64,000 bases of DNA from Morinoia aosen (GCA_030386875.1 CM059563.1:46406102-46470101); one strand, 5' to 3'; shown: positions 48,261 through 61,700, counted from the stretch's first letter. The notes: generated from the letters alone by a model not told the origin. Program-made: numbers and translations.

Positions 48261-49430
48261 CTGTAAGATGCGCTGTTTTACATAGTATAGAGTAGAACAT
48301 CTGTGAGTGCGCGATGGCTTCATGTCCCTCCTACTTTACTCGAACTCCTGTGCTGGAGCGTGGTAGGTGTATGACAACATGGAACTTCGATCCCAACTCA
48401 TGATTACCCAGCTAGGCTCATTCCTATTACTATTTTTAATTTTTCTTTCTATTGTGGTTTAGAGCTATGAGTTATTCACATGGTTTTCGAATTCTCCTAA
48501 TGTTAAACCATCTTTAAAGTGTTTTTAAGAAAGTTATTCTGATTTTTAAACGCTTTGCCTCGCAGTTCATGTGACGCTTTCCTAAATGCCCTTGGTAACT
48601 TAAATTCGAAAATCCTTGGCCGTATTCCACGACCTCAAAGTAAACCTCTCCGAATGTATTCTGATTGTGTTGTACAATATCTTTTTGATGCACATATGCC
48701 CGAAAATCATTTCAAATAATCTACTTCACCATGTGAAAGGAAATACCTTTATCTCGCATGAATGAAAGCATAATAAGGCCAACGTAGGGAAAATCCTGTA
48801 CAACAATTTAAACAAGAACTGCAAACAATACATTTCCACAAGTAAAATTAAACTACTTAAGATCAGGATGGTACAACAATAACATCATCGTTAACTGAAT
48901 TATGGGGTTCGACCATTTAAACTATTTCAGAGGAGAATTTCGAACAGATCCATCGTTGCGATTCGCAATTCTCATTATTTCTGAGGCATATCAAGGAACT
49001 TATTTTAAAGGACAGTAATGTATTCAACTGACATTCATGAACTTCTCCTAAGCGTACGCAAGACTTATAAATGAAATCAACAGTAGGGAAAATATTATTT
49101 AAATTTTCCTACAATGACTGCAGCAGATTATTCTATTAGATTCTTTCTTACTGACCATTTTACCCTTCCAAAGTTGTCATGACTGGGCCAAGACTGAACG
49201 CGAGCACTGAATTATATTTGGGCTTGCATGAGTTTGCTTGTTCGATCATCTCATGCATCAGCCATGACTGTAAAGGATAATCAGAATTAGAAGTTTTTAG
49301 TAATCAGATTACTTTAATCAGGAAAATCAACCAGTATAGCATTTTGTAGCCCATTAGTGTTTTTATGATAAAAGCCAATGAATGACTGCTGTTTTACGGA
49401 ACATAACGCACTCAAGTGCTACGCATCTAC
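48260..49430. other. No recognisable gene
   Basis: AT-rich sequence without long frames, RNA signatures or repeats that I can support. Confidence 0.45.
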
Positions 49431-50170
49431 TGTAAACTCTACACACCCAAACTCTACCTTCTGAAACTCTACCCTCCCAAACTCTACCCTTCCAAACTCT
49501 GCCCTCCCAAACTCTACCCTCCTAAGCTCTACCTTCCCAAACTCTACCTTCCAAACTCTACACACCCAAATTCTACCCTCTGAAACTCTACACTCCCAAA
49601 CTCTACCCTTCCAAACTCTGCCCTCCCAAACTCTACCCTCTGAAACTCTACCCTCTAAAACTCTACCCTCCCAAACTCTACCCTTCCAAACTCTGCCCTC
49701 CCAAACTCTACCCTCTGAAACTCTACCCTCCCAAACTCTACCCTCCTAAACTCTACCCTCTAAAACTCTACCCTCCCAAACTCTACCCTCTGAAACTCTA
49801 CACTCCCAAACTCTACCCTTCCAAACTCTACCCTTCCAAACTCTGCCCTCCCAAACTCTACCCTCCCAAACTCTACCCTCCCAAACTCTACCCTCCCAAA
49901 CTCTACTCTCTAAAACTCTACCCTCCCAAACTCTACCCTTACAAACTCTGCCCTCCCAATCTCTACCCTCTGAAACTCTACCCTCCCAAACTCTACCCTC
50001 CCAAACTCTATTCTCCTAAGCTCCACACACGTGCACTCTGCACACCTAAACTCTACACACGTGCACTCGGCACACCTAAACTCTACACACCTAACCTCTA
50101 CACACCAAGCCTCAACCCAGCGAAACCCTACGGGCACAACACTTCTAAACTCTAAACACCCAATCTTTAC
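49430..50170. repeat. Large 15-bp minisatellite (ACTCTACCCTCCCAA), about 48 units
   Basis: The unit repeats for roughly 700 bp with recurring variants (CCCTTCCAA, CCCTCTGAA, ACTCTGCC, CACACCCAA). Runs of the same variant order recur, so there is higher-order structure. The period is divisible by three, which gives five-residue periodic open frames on both strands; these are artefacts. The minus strand carries GGGAGGG in most units and could form G-quadruplexes. Confidence 0.95.
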
Positions 50171-52690
50171 ACTCGGAAACCTTACTGAACAAAACACTCT
50201 TAAAATCCCGCCCGCAGCGACCACATGTCCAGTACTAGAAGCAGGCCTCGCAGAGACGGTTTCATCTCACCAACCAATTGGTTGGTCAATTTGATCAAAG
50301 GAACACGTGATCTATCTTGCTGAAATGCGTGTCAACCGTCGAAAAGATGCGCAGTGGAACGCACATGTCGAAGTGTGTTTTTCGAACTTATAGAAATAAA
50401 TTTCTTCGAGGCTTATTTTATTCCAACGCGCTTTTTGAAATGACTTTCTGTTACTGAAGGTGTGCGATCTTGATATCCGAATTCATTCACAATAGCATTT
50501 TTGAGCCTATTGTATTCCGTGTTTTTAATTGAAATGAATTTCTGAGCCATGAAACCATTACTATGTATAAGCCTTTGTATGTATCTGTATGCATGTATGT
50601 GTGTGAGTGTAGGAGCTCGATTTCTCACAACTCAGACAATCTCTTACTTCTACCGCGTGTACGCCTATCGTAAGCTCAGGAATTGTTACCTGTTCCACTG
50701 TAACAGCGTAGCGGCAGCCCAGATTTACCTGTGTCTCTTTCTCGTCGGAGCATCTTTGATTTTAGTCGCTCAGTGCAGAGGCTGCACTTGGGTGGCTAAA
50801 AATCATAGATGTTCGAGTGAAAAAGTGGAACTGGGATTTCTGTTAATTGTCGTATTTTCTAGCAAATTTGTGGACATGTACGGAAATTAAAACGTCATTC
50901 TTTTGTAGAACTTAACTAGTTTAAGATATAATGGAGCAGCCAACTATATGTTACCCTATAGGACAAGTAGGAGCTTAACTCAAGCTCTGACGTCCGCATG
51001 AGTCAAGGACAACTATAGAGAAGGACATTCAGGACTTGAACGAAATAGGAACTACCAAATGTGATGGAATCCGCTAGCAACAACTTAATGAAAATTAGCT
51101 GTGCAAGTCCTTTTTTGTGGTAGTTCTTGACGTCAGTATCATCGGATTACGAAAAATTTTACTGGTAGAAATCTAATGTTGATAATAATAATAAAAATTA
51201 TGTAAATGCTAATTATTGTAAAAATAACCATGAAATATTTAGAATTATATCATCGTTGATGTTTTTATACTAATACTGGATACTACACTTGTTATTGTTC
51301 ATTGGATAATATATCTCTCAATTTCTATATAATATGGAAAATGGTGGCAAACGGCTGAGTTTGCACAAAAAAATCAAGGTACATGGGAATTTTATGTTTC
51401 AGGGTAAAGATTTCCCGTAATGATGGGAGTTAAATGATAAATGATAAAATAAGTTTAAAATGATGAATTTTATTTTAAATGTATATAGTAAATTATTTAA
51501 ATTTCAATTAATATACTGTGATAATTTTTCCACAGCGAAAATTATCCCAATTTCTGTAATGTGGAGACCACATATTCCGCGAGTTTTTGTTCTCCGGAGA
51601 CCTGATCTCATTTCAGACTTTTATTAATTATAATATAAGGGGAGAGTCCGCCATTGGTGCGTGGTACTGGCTACTGCACGAGGCCTAAAGCAATTTAAAT
51701 TATTCATCATAAATAGAACTTGTAAAATATACTCCCAAATTTGTCCAATTTATACGACAGTTTGTTACAATATCTAACCTCAATCATTAACTTTGTATAT
51801 AAATATTTTCAACGGCTGTAAAAAATTTATGTATGTGAATCTATCTATTATATAAATTACTGCGCTGGTAGGCAGTCTTCAACGGGTTCACGCTCATTTT
51901 TCTTGCAGCTTTGCGCGTTCACATTCTGCTTAGTTGAACGCTTGTTGCTGTAATATCTTTGCTCCAATGATATTTAGTATTTTTACCTTATAATGTCTTC
52001 ATCTCATCTTAATCTGCCAGCCCATTCAAATGTAATGTAACAAACAATATATTTTCAATCATGAAACGCAACTTTCAATTTTCCTAAACAAAAATAATCT
52101 GACATGGTTCTTAAAAGATGCCTATTGTTGCTTATTTTTTTCCGTGAACTTTCTCCTCCAAATTACACTAATTACCGGAAGTTACAATACTCAATCAAAG
52201 CTGTGGTCTCATTCTCTATTAGTCTGTAAACTCAATTTAAAATGCTTCGTTACATCACCAAAGCAATATACAGTAAAAAATTTCGTCCAAAGCATTTCCA
52301 GCTCGTGTAAACCCCAACATTTAAAAATGAACACAAACCACAACCTCGCTCAGTCGTCCGTCAAAATACGCTTGTGCTCTCCATCAATCACTGCGGTCCT
52401 TGATGGACAGGAGAGCCTCATTACAGTCAAATTCAGGTCCCTCTCTGAAGGTAGCGGAGGCTTTTCATATCTCAGAGTCTGTTTCTGATTTGAAACATCT
52501 TTAATTGTTTTCCATTAGTTGATTTGATGAGAACTTCTTCGAGATACTTCTCTAATTTGACTAACGATTTAAGTAAACGTCTTTTGACGAACTCAGCTTA
52601 AAACAGTTTGGAATGTTCGTGCAATGGCTTCAGAATTCAGAACTGAGTTTGAGATTAAGTGATAGGCAAGCCTTGAGTCGTCCACATGGT
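50170..52690. other. No recognisable gene
   Basis: Contains a short TGTA/TGTG-rich microsatellite near 50575-50615. Frames of 113-114 codons at 50549-50890 and 52144-52488 carry no known domain. A Helitron-like TCTATCTATTATATAA start at 51840 has no matching end that I can see. Confidence 0.45.
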
Positions 52691-53290
52691 CCGACTCAAA
52701 CGTTCACTTCTCATTTAATATTTTTTCATACCCCCGTCCAAACATTCAGTGTCCACGTCTCGGCATTTAATACCCACGTCATAGCCATTTGGTTCCCACG
52801 TCCTAGTCATTTGGTTTCCACATCTCAGCCATATGGTCCCCTCGTGGCAGAATTAAACACCCATGCTTCAGCTATTTGGTACCCTCGCGGCAGAATTTAG
52901 CACCCACGTCTCAGCTATTTGGTACCCTCGTGACAGAATTTAGCACCCACGTCCCAGCCATTTGGTACCCTCGTGACAGAATTTAGCACCCACGTTTCAG
53001 CCATTTGGTACCCTCGTGGCAGAATTTAGCACTCACGTCCCAGCCATTTGGTACCCTCGTGGCAGAATTTAGCACCTCGTAAAGGCATTTGGCCCACGTC
53101 CCAACCAACTTGCGCTCATATTCTAGCAATTTAATGCCAAAGATCTTGTCATAGGATGCCTGCCTAAGTCTCAGCCAGTTAGCGCCAACGTCCTTGTTAT
53201 GTGAGGCTTACGTTTTAGAAATTCGGTGCTGTCGTCATAGCACACATAGCAACCGCGTTCTAACCCTTTGGTTCTCATGTCCAGACTCCA
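52690..53290. repeat. 43-bp minisatellite
   Basis: In the core (about 52845-53085) units of about 43 bp read CAGAATTTAGCACCCACGTC then (T/C)CAGCCATTTGGTACCCTCGTG. Increasingly diverged units extend to both sides. Some copies carry GGTACC. Confidence 0.9.
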
Positions 53291-53935
53291 GCAAAATGTT
53301 AGTCACTCAGCATTTTAACAACGCCCATTATTGGAGCGGTGATTTTATCATTCATTCAGCATTGTAACAACACCCATTATTGGAGCGGTGATTCACTCAA
53401 AATTTCAACGATACCCATTATTGGAAAAATGATTTTTTTCATTCACTCAAAATTGTAACAACGCCCATTATTATAGCGGTGATTTTATCATTCATTCAGC
53501 ATTGTAACAACCCCCATTATTGTATCGATGATTTTATCATTCATTCAGCATTGTAACAACCCCCATTATTGTATCGGTGATTTTATCATTCATTCAGCAT
53601 TGTAACAACCCCCATTATTGTATCGATGATTTTATCATTCATTCAGCATTGTAACAACACCCATTATTGGAGCGGTGATTCACTCAAAATTTCAACGATA
53701 CCCATTATTGGAAAAATGATTTTTTTCATTCACTCAAAATTGTAACAACCCCCATTATTGTATCGGCGATTTTATCATTCATTCAGCATTGTAACAACCC
53801 CCATTATTGTATCGGTGATTTTATCATTCATTCAGCATTGTAACAACCCCCATTATTGTATCGGTGATTTTATCATTCATTCAGCATTGTAACAACCCCC
53901 ATTATTGTATCGGTGATTTTATCATTCACGGAACA
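53284..53935. repeat. 49-bp minisatellite with a 287-bp higher-order unit
   Basis: The basic unit has GCATTGTAACAACCCCCATT, ATTGTATCGGTGATTTTATC and ATTCATTCA. A variant block with CACTCAAAATTTCAACGATA and GGAAAAATGATTTTTTTCAT occurs twice, the block starting near 53361 and again near 53648, an offset of 287 bp. Confidence 0.95.
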
Positions 53936-53939
53936 TTGC

Positions 53940-56900
53940 AGCAAAACCCTTTTTCGAAAGATGATCGTGGGATTGCGAATGCTTTAAAGATTTTTCTCAG
54001 TAAATGACGGCGAATAAATCTGTAACCGAAAGACTGGGCTGTTTGAAAAGTTTCATTCACTTGTGAGAGCAAAAAGGCAATTTACAGTGCGCAATGAACT
54101 AGAAAAGCAATTTGTAAGGCCTTGCCGCTCAGATGATAGTATTAGACTGGCTTTGATGGAACCAAATTGCGTGAAATCTTTTATTTAAATTCTAAAAAAA
54201 TGTTATACATGCATGGAAAAGGAACCGGTTAAACTAAAACACCTTTAAGGTTAACATTTATATCGACAGTGTGTATATATGACTGCATGTATCATCTGAG
54301 AGCGGGTGTTCTACTTTCTAAATTCAGTTCAAATTCAGTATTTTTTAGGTGTTTGTTAAATACTGAACTCTGCGACCAGTAATGGACGTAGGAATCTCCT
54401 TAAACTTCTCAAAGAATAGACTTTTCCCTAATTATACACTATATAATATTTTTTTCTAGGTAGACCTGGAGTCGCTCGACTTGAGAGGCAATATTACATT
54501 CTGTATCTACCATCCAGGTATTACTCACAGGGTGATATTTTATTAACACTTTACAAACCCACAGTGTTAATCTGCAAAGAGTTGAGGGTGAGGATATTGG
54601 TTAGTTGAGTTGGACAAGAAAACTTCTGTCACTGAAATAAATGCGCTTCTGCATCAAGAAACGCAAGTAAAATGTTGAAGCAAATGATGCAATGCTAAAA
54701 GTCGATAAATGTTTCAAACCTTCCAAAATCTTCGATTATATTGAACCTTTCTCCCTTTGAACTGAAGCTATAAATTATCAGATGACGTGATGATCTCTTG
54801 AACATCCGTAATTTTATACTAAGCATTCCGGATGAATTTGATGGACTGATGCTGGATCATATGCTCATTAAACTAATATTTCATTAGAAAGCCTATTCAA
54901 AATGAACGACACCACTAACCGCGATTGTACTCTACTTGTCCAATTCAAAGAGGGCCATCGGTTTTGAAGTATCATTAATTAGCTTCCTAATTGAAAGAGC
55001 AAATAATTAACCGGCTCAAGAGCATAAAAGGTTTCGAGAGCATTTTTGTGTTTGAGGTTCTTTTCAAATTGGAGCGTAAAAAAGCGAGGAAAAGCGCAGA
55101 TATGCTGTCGAAGCCACAGAATACTTTTCTATCTTTCGGCCCTTTCATTGAGCATAATTCTCGATCAAAAACCAGGAAAACACTCAAATTTTTAGTGAGA
55201 TCACTCTATTCTGATTTATTGAGCGCTTTTATGCAACAACTGCAAAAAAATATGCACAAAGTTGTAAATAAAATACTGCAGCGGTGTAAAGCTAAGGACA
55301 AAAAAAAACACATCTTTATCGTTACTGCGTGCACAAACCTACAATTTTCTTTCCTATTAATGAATTTTATGTGTAATTATACTTCGATTTGCTATAACTA
55401 TTAAGGAAAATGAAAACAGTGTTTCAGTACCGTCATTATTTCATTTCATAGGGGGAGATTTACATACACATATTTTAAAATATATACCGAGCATTTCTTA
55501 AAACTTAACTTTGTTTACTTTCCTGTGTAGAAAAGACTTCGTTCCTAATATGTGAACATTGCGTTAAATATAATCTCGACCAAACACTAAAAAATTTATA
55601 TTTCTTTCAGAAAGTGTTTTTGTTATTAAGCAAGCAAAATACAGTATAAATTAAGCAAAAAAAAGTACAGTTTCGGGCAGATTGTAGCAGTTTGAGAAGT
55701 TCAGAAAGTGTTGTTGGAAAAATTATTACATTTTACCGCGGTGGCTGCATTTTAAGTCAACGTACACCCAGCACAATCCAAAACCTACGACGGAAAAAGC
55801 AAAGAAGTTCACACAAAACATGGAACTGATCGACCGTGTTGAGATCAACGAACTCTTCAAGGTGAAAGAAAAACCACAAAAGTTTATGCGGGTAAATGGT
55901 AACCGTTGCCAAACGGTATTAATAAGTATGGCTGCTTTCGCAAGCCCGTAGCCAAAACCTTCGTATGTATGAAAATTGGCCAAACTGCAAACTTACTTTA
56001 ATTTGCTACAAAATAATGGCAAAAACAATGTAGTAGGCGTCATAAAAATAATATGAAGTGTATTATGCTAAAATATTGGAGTTCTGAGGCTGTTTTGCTG
56101 TTGGGTTAAGTGTGTTTTTAGGCCAAAGTACAGCGCTCTTGTCCGCCTAGAATCTTTTAAGAACGCTTTCGTGTACAAGAATATCTCGTACGATAAAGGA
56201 AAATCATGTCAAGAGCTGACTTGAACAATAACATTTCGAAACTAGGAGTCGGGTGACTCAATGTCTAGCACCACATCGGAATGCATGGATATCTTTGTAA
56301 TGTAGAAAGGCTAATCTTGAATATCATGTCAAAACAAACTCTAATATGAAAGACTTACTAGCTCAACTGCAGGAAAAATGAGATAAAAGGAGAACTGGAG
56401 ACTGTCGAAAATTGTTTTGGTCTTTTTCGAAAATTTTATATTGTTGTTGCAAATAAGGGTCTACTCGTTATGTATACATTGAGCCTTCACTCTGTTATTT
56501 GGATTCATTTTATTTCCACTTCGATTTCAAATGGAAACAGACTTTCTGTTCCTTCATTTTCATTCTTTCAGTTTAAATAACAAATGTAGATTAACAAATA
56601 TTAAGTTTAAATAACAAATTATAACATTTTACATTCATTGAATTACAATCAGACTGGATGTATTATTTATATTAACAATTATTGCACTACGAAGTTAATG
56701 TTTGTGAATGAGTAAGTCAAGAGATTTCATGCTTTCAACTTTTGCTCCTTAGGTTGATCGCAACTGTGTATGTTGAAACTCAAAATTCTATGACCCACAG
56801 AATAAATTCCGTACGCATTCATAATAATGGAAATCTTTCAAACCAACATTGTCACAGACAAATTCCTATCCATTAACACGTTAACTACGTTGGCGTGGCG

Positions 56901-59190
56901 GCAAAGGTTGGTGAGATTAGATTGTCAGAAGCAGAGTTGAAAAACCAGTGTTAATTTTCAAATGCATTTCCATCCTTTCTAAGAAGTATGAATAATCTAA
57001 TTTCATAATAATGTCCTCCCTCATAAATTATAAACTGTTTTTAAAAAGAAGTGAAATACTGAAATACTAATCATATATACTGGTGCGTCAATGAGCGATT
57101 TACTTATTGGTACACGTGTGCACCAATATGTAGTCAACGTGTTTATGGATCAACTTCTCAAGGGTGGCTATCAATTTAGGAAGGACCTCCCTAATTATTA
57201 ACGCTATAGTACACGATGAATTTCAATTTTTTCAATGCTAACAAAATTTCTCTCCGTCATTGGACTTCAAATCGCACTCTAAGCCTTAACATTACAACCT
57301 TATTAATTCTATCTACACAAAGCTTTTGAAACTATGATTGCCCAACTTATGAGACTGGACTCAGGTGCATAACACTTGTAACACATCTCTTCAGAGACGA
57401 TCCCACATTATTTACAGGATAGGATGTTTCTTTATAAGCAGCACATCTGAGGGCAAATGGTACGCACCAAAGGTGAGGGCTCCACTGCATGACAAGAGGC
57501 TGGCAAGGGAGGCGCAATCTTGGCAAATCCCGGGCGCAAATATTGCGCCGGCAGATTTTATTCTCGTCCATCACTGCCGGCATCTCGGGCAGATGAACGA
57601 ACGCCGCTTGTGAGGGAACTGGCGGGGTTACAGGTGCAGAAAATCAGTCCAATTCTGCGAAGGGGTCTTTGAGGTACGGCAGAACAAGCTCATCTTCAGA
57701 TCCTAAGTCGTCACGTAGATTTGCTACTGGTGGTAGGAATTTAGAATTTTCTATTCAAAGCATCCATCATCTTCTGGGAATTATGCGATCGGATATGATC
57801 ATTTCGATGCAAAGTAAAGTTCTCCGTAGACTCACCCCCCGGATATATAGATGAGTTGAATTACAAGATGGCACTGTCTCCTCAAAATAACCGGTAAGGT
57901 CAAAACCATTTTGATGCTTCTTACTGGCACTCGAGATACTGCAGGACAAGCTCGGGGGTGAACTACTAAGTCGTCAAGTTGCAATATAATAAGTTTGTTA
58001 GAGAAAAGATGCATGGTTGCGATGTCTCTCACTGCAACTAGTGAATATTTATATTTATAAATCTATATAAATACGTACAATTCAACGACGTTACAAGGTT
58101 TTCTTAGGAAAATTGACTTTCACGATAGACCCCTCGATTGTGTTTAGGTAGTCTTTCAAATATTGTCTGACAAAATGTGATTAACCAAGTTTTTTCAAAC
58201 CAGGGTAAAACCATTTAGATTGCTGTAATTTCAATACGTGATTTTCAACAGTTTCATTACTGGCATCATAAGTTTCTTTATCTCCCAGAGTGAATAATAT
58301 TTGCAAAAAGAACCAAAAAACTTTCTCACTGATTGATCGGCCAAATCTCGTTACAAATTTAACTCGTGTGTACACCTTTTCTAACCGTGATAGAGGTGTA
58401 ATGAGTGTTCAACTCTCTTCCAGTAGCTTCTTAACAACACCGATGACTACGAATTTTGTATCGAACTACGGATGTCAGTGTATCTGGTATAATGGTTATA
58501 AATGATCCTACAATTCTTCAAGGAAGATCCTTGATTGTAGCTGAGTTTTTTCGACATGCTTCATTCTCGATGTTTCACGTTGGCTGAACTACAACTGCTT
58601 CAAATCAGGAAACCGTACAAGACCGGACAAGAAGGCTTCGCTCCCGCCCTGTAGACAAGTGGTACCCATAGATGGAGCTGTACCCAATGCTAACGGTGAG
58701 TATTATGTCGCGGAGAGGCTTTTGAGTATCCTCATCGGTCTACTGATTTAACATCTTTGGACTCCTGCATGTGAAGAATCACAAAGAAAGACTCACATCG
58801 AAAATAATAGATAAAATAAACTTTCAGCAGGAAAAATTCTTGCATCAAACGCATCCATTACGCCACATGCACCAGCATCTGTAGTTCGATTTTCGGCTCC
58901 ACACCTTTGGTGTTGTTTAGAGGCTGCCGGTGGTCATTTTGAATCCCTATATTAACTTTCTAATAGTCCCGAAAGGAGCATGCAAGGCAAATCTTAATCA
59001 TTATTTGGACCATCAAAGTTAAGTACGTTTTTTCCCCTCTGTACACATACGCACGAAAACTTTTCAACGTTGTAAAAGACATACCTTGAAATTCATTTGC
59101 GTTCTATGAACGTTTTCCCTTAGCATGCTAACTTTAGAACTATCAAAGAACTATTTTTAAAAACACGTGTATCGTAAGGGGGGGGGAACG
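53940..59190. other. No recognisable gene
   Basis: AT-rich DNA. A 137-codon plus-strand frame (54991-55404) and an 85-codon minus-strand frame (55726-55983) have no domain I can name. A GC-richer patch at 57430-57700 likewise. Two related segments near 57672 and 57925 (CAAGCTC....CTAAGTCGTCA) suggest a small old duplication. A run of nine G lies near 59180. Confidence 0.45.
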
Positions 59191-59193
59191 ATA

Positions 59194-60761
59194 CAACACG
59201 TTGATTAAAACGCCAAATTCCACATTTCTAAACTACGTACAAGCACGAAAACTGGACTATATATCAACAATGGTATGAAAAGGTTAATAATAATAATGTA
59301 TCTAAAACCCACAAATATTTAGTATAAATAATTAAATATATAAAAGAACATGTATAATAAATAAATAAACAAAAGTTAACACCACACTTCAAGATATACA
59401 AAGATTAATACTTCGTTGCATAGCCGTTATTGTTTATTACGGCTTCGAGCGGTTTAGAGTAGTTCACTACCAGCCTTTCATATATTTCAGGTGTAATCTT
59501 GTATCATTTTCCGGTTCAAATTTCTTTGAGTTCAGCGATGTTATTGGAACCTCTCTCCTGAATCTTCAATTTCAATTCCCTCCACAAGTTTTCGATCGGA
59601 TTCATGTCCGGGGATTGAGTTGGCCATTCTAAAAGGTTTATCTTCTTCATCCTCAACCCTTCCTTGGTTTTGTTTGTATAATGCTTAGGGTCGTTATCTT
59701 GTTGAAAGGTCCATCCTCGTTGCGATTCTAACAAACGAGCTGAAGGAAGGAGTTGCTCTTCCAATATCTCACGATTTATCCCGCCATTTTTGGTTCCTTC
59801 AATGGTGTGAAGTTTGTCTACTCCTGATGGGCTGAAACATCCCCACACCATGACTGAACCACCTCCAAACTCAATAGTGGGTATGGTGCACTTTGGTTTA
59901 TACTCTTCGTTGGTTTGCCTCCAAACATGTTTTATGCTGTTTCTCCCAAATAGTTCGATTTTAGCTTCATATGGTCACAGAAATGAGTTCCAAAACGCTG
60001 CTGGCTTTTCGAATGGTCGTTGGCATACTTCAGCCTGGCTTTGACGAGACGTTTCTGGAGAAGAAGTGTCCCACGAGGGATGCAGAAGAGAAGACCATGG
60101 CGATGTGCCTTACTGATTGTGTGTTTGCTGGCTTCGATACCACATACCTTGAGATCATCCTTCAATTCTTCACGAGTAGTTTGAGGCCTCTGCACTACTG
60201 TTCCGAACAATTTTCGAACAGCACGATCGTTAATCTTTCGTGAACGGCCAGTTCGAGGCTTGCTTAGAATCGTATTCCAGCATTTCCACTTATGTATTAT
60301 GGTTCCAATCGAGGCTATAGGAACACACAATTGTGCACGTCTTTCGATACCCAAACCTTCATTATGGAGCTCCACAATACGTTCGCGAAGGTCTTGGATG
60401 ATGTCCTTATTCTTACCTATGCTTACGACCTTCCAGAACGAGAGCTGCTGTACCAATGACACGTTATTGGAGATGAATGCTGACGAACGTTCGGTTGCCA
60501 AATAGTAGAATGTATTGGAACATTCTGGGGATAATCCTACAATAATTTTAATGTACAATATCGAAAAAAAGCCGGGCATTGTAAACTTTGGTTCACGTAT
60601 TTATTTTGTTGTACATGTTCCTAGATATTTTCCATTAAAACATGAGTGGTTTTTAGATCTATATTATTAACCTTTATATACAATTATTTATATATAGTCC
60701 AATATTTGGTAATTGTGTATCGCTCAAACTTATGGAATCCGGTGATTTAATCAACGTGTTG
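59194..60761 (-). mobile_element. Tc1-like DNA transposon, full length but inactive, 1568 bp
   Basis: Long terminal inverted repeats of roughly 190 bp start at both ends with CAACACGTTGATTAAA (59194 inward, and 60761 inward on the other strand). They also share GGACTATATAT, AAAGGTTAATAAT and GAACATGTA segments in the same order. The total length and long repeats fit Tc1-like elements of the IR/DR type. TA dinucleotides lie next to the left end (59192-59193) and three bases beyond the right end (60765-60766), so the exact terminus is off by a few bases. The interior carries a decayed transposase on the minus strand. Confidence 0.9.
59405..60420 (-). pseudogene. Tc1-family transposase, broken
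   Basis: A cut-and-paste transposase reading frame of about 338 codons. The N-terminal half has two helix-turn-helix regions (KDIIQDLRERIVELHNEGLG; KPRTGRSRKINDRAVRK). The C-terminal half has MVWGCFSPSG, QQDNDPKH and NPIENLW, so the second Asp and the Glu of the DD34E triad are present with the right spacing. Damage: ATA stands where the start ATG is expected (60418-60420); one T is missing near 59983 so the frame shifts; the first catalytic Asp region reads as a stop followed by P-Y-E instead of W-S-D-E; and two further stops follow LKEI before the normal end at 59405. It cannot make an active protein. Confidence 0.92.
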
Positions 60762-61390
60762 CACTATTTTGCCGCTCACTATGTATAGACTAAGAGCGTT
60801 CCAACAATAAGCCTGGCAGCATTTGTTGCAGGAGATTTTATCCTCTTGATAAAAATAAAATGATGAATCTTCAATGGTACATTGTCGATATAGGTTTGAG
60901 AGGCTTGCGCAAGCACCAGCTATACCACAAATAAAGAAAAGACACTTAAATTGCTCAGAAAGTCTACAAGCGACTGGCAAATAACCAACAATAAATCGAA
61001 CCAAAACCATGAATTCAAAGATGATTATTTCTGTCCCAAAGTACTGTATACTTATGAACAATTTCGAGAGATCGTCATGCTGACTGTGTTATAAATGAGG
61101 CTATAACTGGTCCTCCGAAAAATTGAACATAAATCAACTTGGAAATTTTGGACTTACTGATTCTTGTTTCCTTATTGATTAAATGTATATCGACGAGAGA
61201 TTTTGGCTTTATATTCATGTTTCGCAACAGATTAAATGAAAAAATAGAACCCTTTTGGTCTCACAGATAAATAATTTCTTCAACAAAGACTGAATATTTT
61301 CCTCTGCGTTACCTCCTTGGACCCTCAGAAAAGACTGAGATCGTAAATATGCTCGATGCACTCTGTATTTCGTCCCTTACATCACATCAG
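60762..61390. other. No recognisable gene
   Basis: A 104-codon minus-strand frame (60747-61061) starts at the transposon edge and has no known domain. Confidence 0.45.
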
Positions 61391-61394
61391 CATT

Positions 61395-61700
61395 CATAGA
61401 AGCACCGTATTTAGAGCACCGTATACAGAGTAGCGCATTTTCACCACCGCACTTAAAGCACTGTACATATAGCACCGTATTCAAAGGCCTGTTTTTAGAG
61501 TACCGTATTTAGAACATCGTACATGAAGCACCGCATTCAGAGCACAGTACTTAGAGCACTATACAGAGAGTCCCGTATTCAGAGCCCTGTATTTATAGCA
61601 CCGTATTCAGAGCACCGCTTTTAGATCGCTGTATAAACAGTACCGTATGTCAAGCACTGCATTTACAGCCCCGTACTTATAACACCGTTTTCAAAGCAAC
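61395..61700. repeat. 15-bp minisatellite (AGCACCGTATTTAG), degenerate
   Basis: About 20 units of 15 bp with consensus near AGCACCGTATTCAGA drift gradually along the array (AGCACTGTACATAT, AGCACCGCATTCAG, AGTACCGTATTTAG). Stops occur in most frames. Confidence 0.9.

Noticed and set aside
49910..50224. 104-codon minus-strand frame with VEFGR-type repeats
   Set aside because: Five-residue periodicity comes from the 15-bp minisatellite.
51840..52020. Helitron-like TCTATCTATTATATAA start
   Set aside because: I could not find a hairpin and CTAG-type end to pair with it.
54991..55404. 137-codon plus-strand frame
   Set aside because: Lysine- and serine-rich, no recognised domain, no splice or promoter context; plausible chance frame in AT-rich DNA.
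55726..55983. 85-codon minus-strand frame and a plus-strand frame with PTTEKAKKFTQNMELIDRVE
   Set aside because: Both look somewhat coding, but I could not match either to a family or extend it; perhaps a fragment of a mobile element.
57340..57700. GC-richer patch with frames of 78-82 codons
   Set aside because: Neither strand gives a recognisable protein, and stops interrupt the more coding-like reading.
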